DNA of 64,000 bases from Verrucomicrobiales bacterium (GTDB lineage: Bacteria > Verrucomicrobiota > Verrucomicrobiia > Limisphaerales > J093): assembly GCA_015075445.1 (NCBI GenBank), contig JABTUJ010000005.1, positions 62,001 through 126,000 of the forward strand, written 5' to 3'. Both the position numbers and the translations under genes were made by a program. Positions 30,754 to 38,550 of this stretch are shown here, one piece after another. How positions within the stretch are numbered: the first letter of the stretch is position 1; each line of letters starts with the position of its first letter. The notes beneath the pieces were generated by a model, which did no database searches, was not told the DNA's origin, and saw nothing but the letters and a program-made list of their open reading frames with translations.

Positions 30754-32236
30754 GCGAGTGGTCGGGGTGGCTGCGCGGGAGCACGATGCTGAAGGTCGAG
30801 CCGCGCTGGACTTCGGACCGGCATGCGAGGCGGCCACCGTGCTTCTCGACGATGCGTGCGGCGATAGCGAGGCCGAGGCCGGTGCCGGTCTCCTTGGTGG
30901 TGAAGAAGGGGTCGAAGATCCGGCGTTGAAGGTCGGGTGGGATGCCCTTTCCGGTGTCGCTGACCTCGAGGAGGACGGCCGGCTGAAGGCGGCCGCCGAG
31001 ACGTTCGGAGCGCGTGCGCACGCGCAGCGTGATGTCGCCGCCCGGCGTTTCGAGGCTCTCCGCGGCGTTCTGGATCAGGTTGATCAACACCTGCTCGATC
31101 TGGTGGGGATCGACGCGAACCCAGATGTCGGGCGGGCTGTCCAGGACCAGGCGGACGGGGCTGTGCTCGAACTGGGGGGCGAAGAGCGCCTGCACACGGG
31201 CGAGGAGGCGGTCGGTCGAGACCGCCAGCAGGCGGGGTTCGGCTGGCCGGGCAAACTGCAGGAACTCCTGGAGGATGTGCTCCAGGCGCTGGATTTCGTC
31301 GCCGATGACCAGGGCGTCTTCCTGTTCGGAAGAACCCGGGACGAGATGCTTCTTGAGGCTGTGCAGGCGGACGTTGATGGCGGTGAGGGGGTTGCGGATC
31401 TCGTGGGCCACCGCGGCGGCCAGCGTGCCGAGGAAGGCGAGCTTTTCATGACTGGCGGCAGCGGCACGGCTCTCCAGGAGCTTGAGATGCAGGGGGTCGA
31501 TGACGCCCCGATGCAGCGCCAGGGCGGCGGTGAGGAGGAGGATGACGGCCAGCACGAGCAGGAAGATCAGGAGGCGCTGCAGCCCGCTCAGGGCCTGGCT
31601 CGATTCCTCCATGAACCGGACGTGGGCCTGCCCTTCGGCGAGCTGGAGTTGGGCGGCGAGCTGCCGCAGCGGCGCGACCTGGGCTTCGAGCCGATCCAAC
31701 ATCGGCTCAGGCGCGGGGCTGGGGGGCTCCTCGGGCGGTTCGGGGTCGAACAGGCGGGCGGTTTGGGCACGGTAGGTCGCAAACGCGGTTTCGATCTGGC
31801 GGAAGAGCTCTCGCTCGCGGGGGGTGGTGATGGTGGTCTGGCGCGCGCGGATCCAGTACGCCAGCTTCTCGCACTGGTCTTGGAAGGTCTCCTGGTCGGC
31901 GGGTTGGCGGCGCAGATCAAAACGGAGCATCGTCTCGTTCAGCTCATGGATCGACGCTCTGAGGTGTTCGGAGAGATGGAAGGCGTCCTCGTGCATCGCG
32001 GCGAAGCTGCGATGGAGCTGGCGCAGTTCACGCCACGTGGCGCGTCCGGCCCACGCCACGATGAGGACGAGGAGCATGGTGGCCAACGTGAAGACGAGCG
32101 CGCGTCGGTGGCGGTGCATCGGGTGATCAGTCCTTGGTCAGCGGTGAGCCGGCGCTGGTCATCGCCGGATGGCGGGGGTGAGCGGGCGGCCTGCCCAAGG
32201 CCTTGAGGCGGAGCGGGTGCAGTCGCGTCGCCGGGC

Positions 32237-32252
32237 TGGCATGCCAGTCGCT
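32237..32252 (+). promoter_or_regulatory. Candidate sigma-54 promoter (-24/-12) for regulator B
   Basis: TGGCATGCCAGTCGCT has GG and GC ten bases apart, as sigma-54 requires. The -24 box is TGGCATG and the -12 box CGCT rather than TTGCT. It lies 119 bp before the ATG at 32371 and on the same strand, in the divergent spacer with the histidine kinase gene. It closely resembles the element at 28986-29001. Confidence 0.45.
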
Positions 32253-32370
32253 TAACAATGGGGTGATCCTGATCATCATGCGGGGCCTTAGGGCCATGAA
32301 GATGCCAAGACTGGCGTCGGAGGGCAACGAGGAAGCGCTCCGGGTGAACGGCGAAGCCGGGACGAAGCTT

Positions 32371-32871
32371 ATGAGCAAGCGCATTCTGCTGGTGGACGAT
32401 GAACGTTCGGTGCGGGAGTCCCTGGGCAAGCTGCTGCGGGCCGAGGGCTACGCCGTTGACGTGGCCGAGAACGGGCAAGCGGCCCTTGAGCGGTACCGCC
32501 AGACCCGTCCGGACCTGTTGCTCCTGGACATCGGCCTGCCCGTACGGGATGGCTGGAGCACGCTGGAGTGGCTGGTCGGGGTGGACGCACTGGTGCCCAT
32601 CGTGTTGATTACGGGGCGCTTTCGGCAGGGCGACTTGGCCCGGCAAGCGGGTGCCGATGCGCTGTTCGAAAAGCCGCTGGATGTGCCGCGGATGCTGGCG
32701 ACGATTCACGAGCTCACGGAGCGGCCCGGCGAACCGCGAGCTCGTCGGGTGCGAACGGTCGGGTTTCGCTACGAGCCTTGCGATGTCGAGCGGTTCCGCG
32801 ATTTGTTGCTGAAGCGCTCCACGGCCCCGTGTCGGGCGCCGCAGGCGAGCGGGCGGTCGTGGGCGTCCTGA
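32371..32871 (+). CDS. Single-receiver response regulator, paralogue B
   Basis: The 166-residue protein has a receiver (RILLVDDERSVRESLGKLLR), phospho-acceptor Asp53 in LLLLDIGLPVRDGW, a Thr in IVLITGRF and the Lys in LFEKPLD. It ends in a short tail (FRYEPCDVERFRDLLLKR) with no output domain. ATG 32371 is chosen because the receiver begins at once; the frame is open further upstream, with ATGs at 32278 and later, but that part is not receiver-like. It is a paralogue of the gene at 28380-28901. The DUF1080 gene follows 56 bp later on the same strand. Confidence 0.88.
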   Translation: MSKRILLVDDERSVRESLGKLLRAEGYAVDVAENGQAALERYRQTRPDLLLLDIGLPVRDGWSTLEWLVGVDALVPIVLITGRFRQGDLARQAGADALFEKPLDVPRMLATIHELTERPGEPRARRVRTVGFRYEPCDVERFRDLLLKRSTAPCRAPQASGRSWAS

Positions 32872-32927
32872 CGGGGGAAGGGGAACGGGCGTTGACGCTG
32901 GCGTGGCGGGGGCGGCATGCTCGCGGG

Positions 32928-34115
32928 GTGAAAACCGTTGTCTCCCTATTCACGTTGACTTCCGTGCTGGCAATGTCGGTGGCCGCGCAGGCGGCTTCGG
33001 TCGGCCCGCGGTTCTATGGGGATCCCCCCGACGACCATCATGCCTGGGCGGTGCATGACGGGCACCGGCCCCAGCCCAAGGCGGTGACCCCGGGAACGTT
33101 CAGCACGGCCGACCAGGCGGGTCGCCCGCCGTCGGATGCCGTGGTGCTGTTTGACGGCACCGATCTGGCGAAGTGGCAGGGGGACAAAGGCGTCCCGGCG
33201 CCGTGGCTGGTGAAGGACGGATTCATGGAGGTGGTCCCCGGCAGCGGTCAGATCCGGACCCGGGAGGGCTTCGGCGACTGCCAGTTGCACGTGGAGTTTG
33301 CCACGCCCGGCCAGGTAGAGGGCGACGGGCAGGGGCGGGGCAACAGCGGGGTGTTTCTGATGGGCCAGCTTGAGATTCAGGTGCTCGATTCCTACCAGAA
33401 CGTGACCTATGCCGATGGGCACGCGGGGGCCTACTACGGCATCAACCCGCCGCTGGCGCTGCCGGTGCGGCCCCCAGGCGAATGGCAGGTCTACGACATC
33501 GTGTTTCGGCGACCGATCTACAAGGACGGCCAGGTGCTGGACCCGGGCTACATCACGGTCTTTCTGAACGGCGTGCTGGTGCAGGACCACACCCCGCTCG
33601 AAGGTTCTGGCGGCCACATGGGCCGCACCAAGCCGGGACCCTTCCCCGCCAAGGGCCCGCTGTCGTTGCAGGACCATGGCAACCCGACCCGGTTCCGCAA
33701 CATCTGGTATCGCGAGTTGCCGCCGCGTCCGGCCGAAGGCGGGACTGACGGCTGGCTGACGCCCGAGGCGGCCATGGCCAAGCGCCAGGAGACCGCCGCC
33801 ATGCTGCGGGAACAGGCGGCCAAACTGGCAGACCCCGCCAACCCAGTCCCCGAGATGTTGGGCTGGTTCGAGTCGCTGGTCTACGCCCCGGAGGCGACGG
33901 CGCAGGCGCGTGCCGAGCAACTGGCGGCGGCCTATGTGCAGGGGCTCAAGTCGCTGGCGGGTGAGGCGCTGACGGCGAAGCGCGATGAGGTGCGGCATAT
34001 CCGCGACGTGTTCCGGTACCTGGCGCGGTTCAAGTATGTTCCGGAGAGCTTTCCGCCGAAGGTCGCGGTCGAGCAACTCATCCGCGAGCAGGGCTGGGAT
34101 CAGCGCCGGCGTTAG
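32928..34115 (+). CDS. Exported DUF1080 (3-keto-disaccharide hydrolase-type) protein
   Basis: The 395-residue protein has a signal peptide (VVSLFTLTSVLAMSVAAQAA) when started at GTG 32928; no suitable ATG exists. The DUF1080 jelly-roll runs from DAVVLFDGTDLAKWQG at about residue 67 to TRFRNIWYRELP near 265, with GNSGVFLMGQLEIQVLDSY and PLSLQDHGNPTRFRN as its typical strands. DUF1080 members include enzymes that act on 3-keto glycosides. The C-terminal 125 residues are helical and do not match a known domain. Its last 38 bp overlap the convergent BrkB-family gene. Confidence 0.83.
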   Translation: MKTVVSLFTLTSVLAMSVAAQAASVGPRFYGDPPDDHHAWAVHDGHRPQPKAVTPGTFSTADQAGRPPSDAVVLFDGTDLAKWQGDKGVPAPWLVKDGFMEVVPGSGQIRTREGFGDCQLHVEFATPGQVEGDGQGRGNSGVFLMGQLEIQVLDSYQNVTYADGHAGAYYGINPPLALPVRPPGEWQVYDIVFRRPIYKDGQVLDPGYITVFLNGVLVQDHTPLEGSGGHMGRTKPGPFPAKGPLSLQDHGNPTRFRNIWYRELPPRPAEGGTDGWLTPEAAMAKRQETAAMLREQAAKLADPANPVPEMLGWFESLVYAPEATAQARAEQLAAAYVQGLKSLAGEALTAKRDEVRHIRDVFRYLARFKYVPESFPPKVAVEQLIREQGWDQRRR

Positions 34116-35577
34116 CCTGGCTCGGGCCTTCGACCAGCGCCTGCAGGGTGACCTGGCCGGCCACACAGCGTTCGGCCTGCGCGATCCTCTCAAACTCGGC
34201 GCGGAGGCGGTCCCGCAGTTCGTCGGCACGCGTGAGGAGGTCGCGTCCGGCAGCTTCGCGCAGGGCGATCAGCACCTGGTCGACGGTGATTTGTGCCAGG
34301 GGGCGGGCGGGCAGGTAGGCGCCATCGCCCCCGGCGACCTCGGTGACGAGGCCGGCGTTGGTGAGGGCGCCGAGGATCTGGTTGGCGAGGCGGGAGGGGA
34401 TGCCGAGGGCTTCGGACAAGCGGCCGAGCGAGGGCGGGGGTTCGCCGCGGTGGAAGTGCTGGGCGATGCGGGTGAGCAGGCGCAGGGCGACGAACTCGCG
34501 GCTGCGCTGGTTCACGGTCTCGACCTGACGCTCCTCGAGGTAGCTGCGGCGGTTTTGGTAGGCGTAAGCGACCTGGGCACCGAGGAGCACGATGATCCAG
34601 GAGATGTAGAGGCCGATCATGAACACCGGGATGGCGCTGAGGCTGCCGTAGATGCGGCTGTTGCTCACCACCCGGGAGACGTAGAAGAAACTGAACTCCT
34701 GATTCAACTGCCAGAGCGTGCCGGCCACCACGCCGCCGACCGCCGCCGCCCGCCAATCGACGCGGGTGTTGGGCATCAGCATGTACAGCGCAGCAAACGC
34801 GACGCTGAGGATGACGTAGGGCAGGAGACCCAGGCCAAGGTTGATCGCCCATTCCGCGAGCGGTCCCAGGCGGTTGACGAACTCCTGGACTTTGAGGAAG
34901 TACTGACCGCCGGTGAGGGCGATGGCGGTGGCCCAGAGGATGGGACCGAGGGACAACGCGGCCCAGTACTGCATGACGCGGTTGAACCAGGAGCGCCCCT
35001 TGGTCACGCCCCAGATGTCGTTGAAGGTCTCCTCGATGCGGGCGAGCATCAGCAGCGCCACCGCCAGCAAGGCCACGACGCCCGTGGCGCTCATGGTGGT
35101 GCTGCGGGTGTTGGCCACGAATTCGTTGATGCGCTCCTTGAGGGCTTCGCGCGTGCTCTCCACCAACCGGGCTTGGGCGGCCTCCTCGGCCGTCAGGGAC
35201 GCAGTCGTGACTTCGTTGGTGGCGCCGAACCGGCGCAGACCCCAGGCGTCGGCACTCGCATCGGGCGTCACGCTTTCGACCAGCTTCGTCACGAAGTTGT
35301 GCACCGGTTCCTCGGACTTCTTCAGCAGGCTGCTCGAGATGCCGATCGCGACGGCGAGCATGGGGACCAGCGCGAGCAGACTCGCGTAGGCCAGGGACGA
35401 GGCGCGGACCGGGCATTTGTTGCGGACGAAGCTGCGGCCGACGAGCACCCAGAAGTGCAGGAACCGCTGGAGGCGCGGGTGCTCGTGTTCCTCGCCCGGC
35501 GTGGGGACACGGTCCTCGAGCGCCGCGCGGGCGGCGGACTGCCACTGTCTCAGGTGCTTGATGGTCCGGCTCGGCAT
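34078..35577 (-). CDS. YihY/BrkB family inner-membrane protein with C-terminal winged-helix-like domain
   Basis: The 499-residue protein shows the YihY (formerly RNase BN) membrane domain with about six hydrophobic helices: ASSLAYASLLALVPMLAVAI, VVALLAVALLMLARIEETFN, WAALSLGPILWATAIAL, LPYVILSVAFAALYMLMPN, and others up to IPVFMIGLYISWIIVLLGAQ. The last roughly 120 residues are soluble and look like a winged helix (SLGRLSEALGIPSRLANQIL, LTNAGLVTEVAGG). I start at ATG 35577 (MPSRTIKHLRQW); the longer frame reads through repeats. The role of this family is uncertain. Confidence 0.85.
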   Translation of the reverse strand: MPSRTIKHLRQWQSAARAALEDRVPTPGEEHEHPRLQRFLHFWVLVGRSFVRNKCPVRASSLAYASLLALVPMLAVAIGISSSLLKKSEEPVHNFVTKLVESVTPDASADAWGLRRFGATNEVTTASLTAEEAAQARLVESTREALKERINEFVANTRSTTMSATGVVALLAVALLMLARIEETFNDIWGVTKGRSWFNRVMQYWAALSLGPILWATAIALTGGQYFLKVQEFVNRLGPLAEWAINLGLGLLPYVILSVAFAALYMLMPNTRVDWRAAAVGGVVAGTLWQLNQEFSFFYVSRVVSNSRIYGSLSAIPVFMIGLYISWIIVLLGAQVAYAYQNRRSYLEERQVETVNQRSREFVALRLLTRIAQHFHRGEPPPSLGRLSEALGIPSRLANQILGALTNAGLVTEVAGGDGAYLPARPLAQITVDQVLIALREAAGRDLLTRADELRDRLRAEFERIAQAERCVAGQVTLQALVEGPSQANAGADPSPARG

Positions 35578-35652
35578 GAGGGATCGTCGACGGCATCTTT
35601 GCCGCGAACACGCGGTGGAGGCAAGGGCGGGTTCGACGGACCGGGCGGGGCG

Positions 35653-35680
35653 AAGTTCAAAGTTCAAAGCTCAAAGTTCA
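35653..35680. repeat. Heptanucleotide repeat AAGTTCA x4
   Basis: Four tandem 7-bp units; the third is AAGCTCA. On the other strand the unit can be read as GAACTTT. Confidence 0.85.
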
Positions 35681-35685
35681 AGTGA

Positions 35686-35745
35686 AGTTCCAGGATTTCA
35701 CGTTCCAGGAGTCCACGTTCCAGGAGTCCACGTTCCAGGAGTCCA
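35686..35745. repeat. 15-bp tandem repeat CGTTCCAGGAGTCCA, four units
   Basis: Perfect units begin at 35701 and 35716, a third at 35731 ends in one or two changed bases, and a degenerate unit precedes them at 35686. It lies right after the 7-bp array and upstream of the BrkB-family gene (minus strand). Confidence 0.88.
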
Positions 35746-35834
35746 GGGATCGAAGCGGCCCCGCGATGGCCGGTGGCCCCAGCGGTGCGGAGGTCACCGG
35801 CCTCGGCGGGCCTGCAGCGTATGGAGTACGCCGA

Positions 35835-35898
35835 CTTCCCGCGGCTTCGGGGGAGGAAGGCGACGGCGGGACGCCTGCACCACAGGTGCGTGGGGAGC
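35835..35898. repeat. Dispersed intergenic repeat, copy 2
   Basis: This is the partner of bases 24831-24897, about 11 kb away, with the same order of conserved blocks (CTTCCCGCGG to GGGGAGC). Confidence 0.75.
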
Positions 35899-35912
35899 CA
35901 CACGTGCGGACT

Positions 35913-35937
35913 TGAACTGCCCAGGGGCCACGAACCG
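35913..35937. repeat. Dispersed 25-bp repeat, non-coding copy
   Basis: This matches 21332-21356 (opposite strand) at 24 of 25 positions. Here the ATG of the other copy reads ACG, and no gene starts from it. Confidence 0.85.
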
Positions 35938-35959
35938 ACCCCAATGGATGCCCCCTCTG

Positions 35960-35987
35960 CATTCTTCATTCTTCATTCTTCATTCTG
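35960..35987. repeat. Heptanucleotide repeat CATTCTT x4
   Basis: Four tandem 7-bp units (the last is CATTCTG), about 170 bp before the acetyltransferase start. On the other strand the unit can be read as GAATGAA. Confidence 0.85.
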
Positions 35988-36160
35988 CCTTTGGGTTTGC
36001 GGGCGGGTGAGGCGCACCGGGGCGAAAGGAATTGCGCACGGGACCCGCAGCGGCGTAGAGACGGCTCGTGAGTGGACCGGATTGTCAGGATGTCGGGGGG
36101 CAGGGTGCGCATCGGTCCGAAGGGCCCGCCGGGAGGCCGGGACGGCTCGAGCGGGTGCAG

Positions 36161-36709
36161 ATGGTTCGTCGGCACTTGGAGGCCCTGCCCACCTTCCCGC
36201 TGCCGGCGGGCTACGCGCTGCGGATGTTCGAGCGGGGTGATGCTGCGACGTGGGCCCGCCTTGTGCAGGCGGCGGATCTCCACCAGGCCGTCAGCGCCGA
36301 CCGGCACCGGGAGGTTTTTGGGGAGGATCTGGACACGCTGCGACAGCGGCAGTTCTTTCTGACCGCCCCGGGTGGCGAGGCGGTGGGGACGGCCACGGCC
36401 TGGTACGGGAGCGGTGGGTGGGAACGGGATTGGGGGCGGGTGCATTGGGTGGCCATCCGGCCCGACTGTCAGGGACGGGGTTTGTCGAAGCCCCTGCTGC
36501 ACGCGGTGCTTGAGCGACTGCGCCGGCTCGGACACCGGCGCGCTTACCTGATCACCGAGACGGTCCGGCGCGCTGCGTTGCGGCTGTATCTGCGGTTTGG
36601 TTTCGAGCCCGATCTCCGGCGTGCGGAGGATCGGAGTGTGTGGATGGACCTGCGGCGTGCCGGGTTGCCGGTGGCGCTTCCGGATTGCGCGTTCGAGCCC
36701 ATGAGGTAG
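36161..36709 (+). CDS. GNAT family N-acetyltransferase
   Basis: The 182-residue protein has the acetyl-CoA-binding motif A of the GNAT fold: VHWVAIRPDCQGRGLSKPLL, with Q-G-R-G-L-S in the usual pyrophosphate loop. The C-terminal ALRLYLRFGFEPDLR is the typical alpha4-beta7 end. Start ATG 36161 gives MVRRHLEALPTFPLPAGYAL; an in-frame GTG at 36068 would add 31 residues without recognisable sequence. The next gene starts 9 bp after the stop and is co-transcribed. The substrate is unknown. Confidence 0.82.
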   Translation: MVRRHLEALPTFPLPAGYALRMFERGDAATWARLVQAADLHQAVSADRHREVFGEDLDTLRQRQFFLTAPGGEAVGTATAWYGSGGWERDWGRVHWVAIRPDCQGRGLSKPLLHAVLERLRRLGHRRAYLITETVRRAALRLYLRFGFEPDLRRAEDRSVWMDLRRAGLPVALPDCAFEPMR

Positions 36710-36718
36710 GAAGGGGCC

Positions 36719-37444
36719 GTGCCGAAGCTCAAAGCGCTGGCCGATTGCCGGCTCTACACCTTTGTGGACACCGGGTATCTCGCGGGACGGGATCCCGAAG
36801 AGGTCGGGCGTGCTCTGTGTGAGGGGGGAGCCGACCTGCTGCAGTTGCGGGCGAAGGGTTGGCCGCCGGAGCAGGTGCGGCCGATCGCGGAACGGTTGCA
36901 GTCGATCGCGGAGGCGGCCGGGGTCTGGTTCGTGGTCAACGATCACCCCGAGCTGGCGGCGGCGGTGGGCGCGCCGCTATGTCACCTGGGGCAGGAGGAC
37001 TTCTTCGGGGCCGGTTATTCCCACGTGACACAGGTGCCGTGGGGAGCGGCAGCGGGAGCGGAGGGGGCGGAGCGGGTTCGGTGGGCGTCAGAGGCTGCCG
37101 GGGTGAGAGAGTCGAGTCGGCCGGAGATTGGACTAAGCACGCACGCTCCGCTGCAGGCACAGCGGGCGGTGGCGGCGGGGGCGGCGTATGTGGCGGTTGG
37201 ACCCGTGTATGCGACGCCGACAAAGCCCGGGCGACCGGCAGTGACCCTGGATTATGTGCGGTGGGCGGCGGCGCATCTCCAGGCACCGTGGTTTGCGATC
37301 GGAGGCATCACGCTGGAGAATCTGGACGGGGTGCTGGGGGCCGGGGCGCGGCGGGTGTGCGTGGTGGGGGCCATTTTGGGGGCGTCCGATGTGGCCCAGG
37401 CTTGCAGCGCATTCAAGCGGCACCTACTGTCCGTGCCGATTTGA
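36719..37444 (+). CDS. thiE: Thiamine phosphate synthase family protein (ThiE/TenI-like)
   Basis: ThiE joins the hydroxymethylpyrimidine and thiazole phosphates to make thiamine phosphate. The 241-residue protein shows the barrel motifs ADLLQLRAKG, WFVVNDHPELA, CHLGQEDF, EIGLSTHAPLQAQRA, YVAVGPVYATPTKPGRP and WFAIGGITLENL in the right order. A Gly/Ala-rich insert of about 35 residues (residues 102-137) comes between HLGQEDF and GLSTH, where the family usually has only a short loop. Start GTG 36719 follows a good Shine-Dalgarno AGGAAGG. No other thi gene is present here, so a TenI-like regulatory or salvage role cannot be excluded. Confidence 0.83.
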   Translation: MPKLKALADCRLYTFVDTGYLAGRDPEEVGRALCEGGADLLQLRAKGWPPEQVRPIAERLQSIAEAAGVWFVVNDHPELAAAVGAPLCHLGQEDFFGAGYSHVTQVPWGAAAGAEGAERVRWASEAAGVRESSRPEIGLSTHAPLQAQRAVAAGAAYVAVGPVYATPTKPGRPAVTLDYVRWAAAHLQAPWFAIGGITLENLDGVLGAGARRVCVVGAILGASDVAQACSAFKRHLLSVPI

Positions 37445-37477
37445 CCCCCGGCTGGGGTGGCAGGGGGAGCTGAGGAC

Positions 37478-37624
37478 CACGGACCACGAATCACGGATCA
37501 CGAATCACGAATCACGGATCACGAATCACGAATCACGGATCACGAATCACGGATCACGGATCACGGATCACGGATCACGAATCACGAATCACGGATCACG
37601 AATCACGAATCACGAATCACCCAT
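37478..37624. repeat. Heptanucleotide repeat CACGAAT/CACGGAT, 21 units
   Basis: Twenty-one contiguous 7-bp units fill the spacer between thiE and the PfkB kinase gene: eleven CACGAAT, eight CACGGAT, and degenerate first and last units. The array ends 8 bp before the kinase ATG, so the ribosome-binding region abuts or includes the last unit. There are no spacers, which rules out a CRISPR array. Confidence 0.95.
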
Positions 37625-37632
37625 CAGAAACC

Positions 37633-38550
37633 ATGAGTGTACTTGTCGTTGGCTCGACGGCGCTTGATTCGATCAAGACCCCCAAGGCGCAGCATCCCCG
37701 GCTGCTGGGCGGATCGGCCAGCCACGCGGCGGTGGCGGCGAGCTTCTTTGCGCCGGTGAAGATGGTGGGCATTGTGGGGCGCGATTTTCCGAAGCGGTAC
37801 ATTCGTCTCTACGAGCGGCACGGGATCGACCTGGCGGGGTTGCAGGTGGCGGACGGGCAGACCTTCCACTGGGCGGGCGAGTACGAGGTCAACCTGAACA
37901 ACCGCCGGACGCTGACGACGGAGCTGGGGGTGTTCGAGACGTTTCAACCCGTCCTGCCGGAGGGGTATCGGGCGACGCCCTATGTCCTGTTGGCAAACAT
38001 TGCCCCGGCCTTGCAGCATCACGTGCTGGACCAGATGCGGCGGCCGCGGTTGGTGGTGGCGGATACGATGGACCTGTGGCTGAACATTGCGCTGGCGGAC
38101 CTGCTGCGCCTGCTGCGGCGGGTGGACGTGCTGGTGTTGAACGATCACGAAGCGCGGCAGTTGACGGAGGTGGACAACCTGGTGGTGGCGGCCCGGAAGA
38201 TCCACCGGTTGGGACCGCGATTTGTGATCGTGAAGAAGGGGGAGCACGGCGCGATGCTGTCCGGCCCGGGCGGGTGGTTCCTGTGTCCGGCGTTTCCGCT
38301 CGCACGAGTGGTGGATCCGACCGGTGCGGGGGATTCGTTCGCGGGCGGTTTGATCGGCTACCTGGCATCGGCTCGGGGCGGGATCGAGGCGAACCTGCGC
38401 CTGGCGATGCTGCACGGGGCCGTAGTGGCGTCGTTTTGCTGCGAGGGTTTCGGGCTGACGCGGACCACAAAAAGCACCCGCTCCCAGGTACGGGAGCGGG
38501 TGAGTGCGCTACGTCAGATGATCAGTCTCGGGCGGCCCGTTCAGGGATAG
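37633..38550 (+). CDS. PfkB family carbohydrate (ribokinase-like) kinase
   Basis: The 305-residue sugar or nucleoside kinase has N-terminal LVVGSTALDSI and GGSASHAAVAASFF (substrate-binding Gly motif). The PfkB signature 2, DPTGAGDSFAGGLIGYL, starts at residue 228, with catalytic Asp234. VLVLNDHEARQL and FVIVKKGEHGAML are the typical central strands. The ATG at 37633 has no clear Shine-Dalgarno, since a heptanucleotide array lies directly upstream. Bases 38475-38502 near the 3' end form a strong hairpin that is probably the terminator of the opposite gene. The gene overlaps that gene by 10 bp. Confidence 0.9.
   Translation: MSVLVVGSTALDSIKTPKAQHPRLLGGSASHAAVAASFFAPVKMVGIVGRDFPKRYIRLYERHGIDLAGLQVADGQTFHWAGEYEVNLNNRRTLTTELGVFETFQPVLPEGYRATPYVLLANIAPALQHHVLDQMRRPRLVVADTMDLWLNIALADLLRLLRRVDVLVLNDHEARQLTEVDNLVVAARKIHRLGPRFVIVKKGEHGAMLSGPGGWFLCPAFPLARVVDPTGAGDSFAGGLIGYLASARGGIEANLRLAMLHGAVVASFCCEGFGLTRTTKSTRSQVRERVSALRQMISLGRPVQG
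38469..38502 (-). terminator. Intrinsic terminator of the beta-helix gene, inside pfkB
   Basis: On the minus strand an 11-bp perfect GC-rich stem (bases 38502-38492 with 38485-38475) has a 6-nt loop and is followed by C and five T. It lies 39 bp past the stop of the beta-helix gene at 38541. On the plus strand no T-run follows, so it acts in one direction. It is embedded in the C-terminal codons of the PfkB-family kinase gene. Confidence 0.75.

Larger units (their letters stand above)
35578..36160. other. 583-bp gene-free spacer made mostly of repeats
   Basis: No gene is supported between the BrkB-family gene and the acetyltransferase. The spacer holds a 7-bp array (35653-35680), a 15-bp array (35686-35745), a copy of the AGCGTATGGAGTRCG motif (35816-35830, also at 52188), copy 2 of a dispersed repeat (35835-35898), a 25-bp repeat copy (35913-35937) and another 7-bp array (35960-35987). 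It contains at least six repeat classes in about 340 bp. Confidence 0.8.

Noticed and set aside
32139..32158. Inverted CAGCGG...GCGCTGG as an NtrC-type upstream activator site
   Set aside because: A related motif near the other candidate promoter (29011-29025) is only 10 bp from its -24 box, so the spacing does not fit and the match may be chance.
37478..37624. CRISPR array
   Set aside because: Units are 7 bp and directly joined with no spacers, and no cas genes are present.
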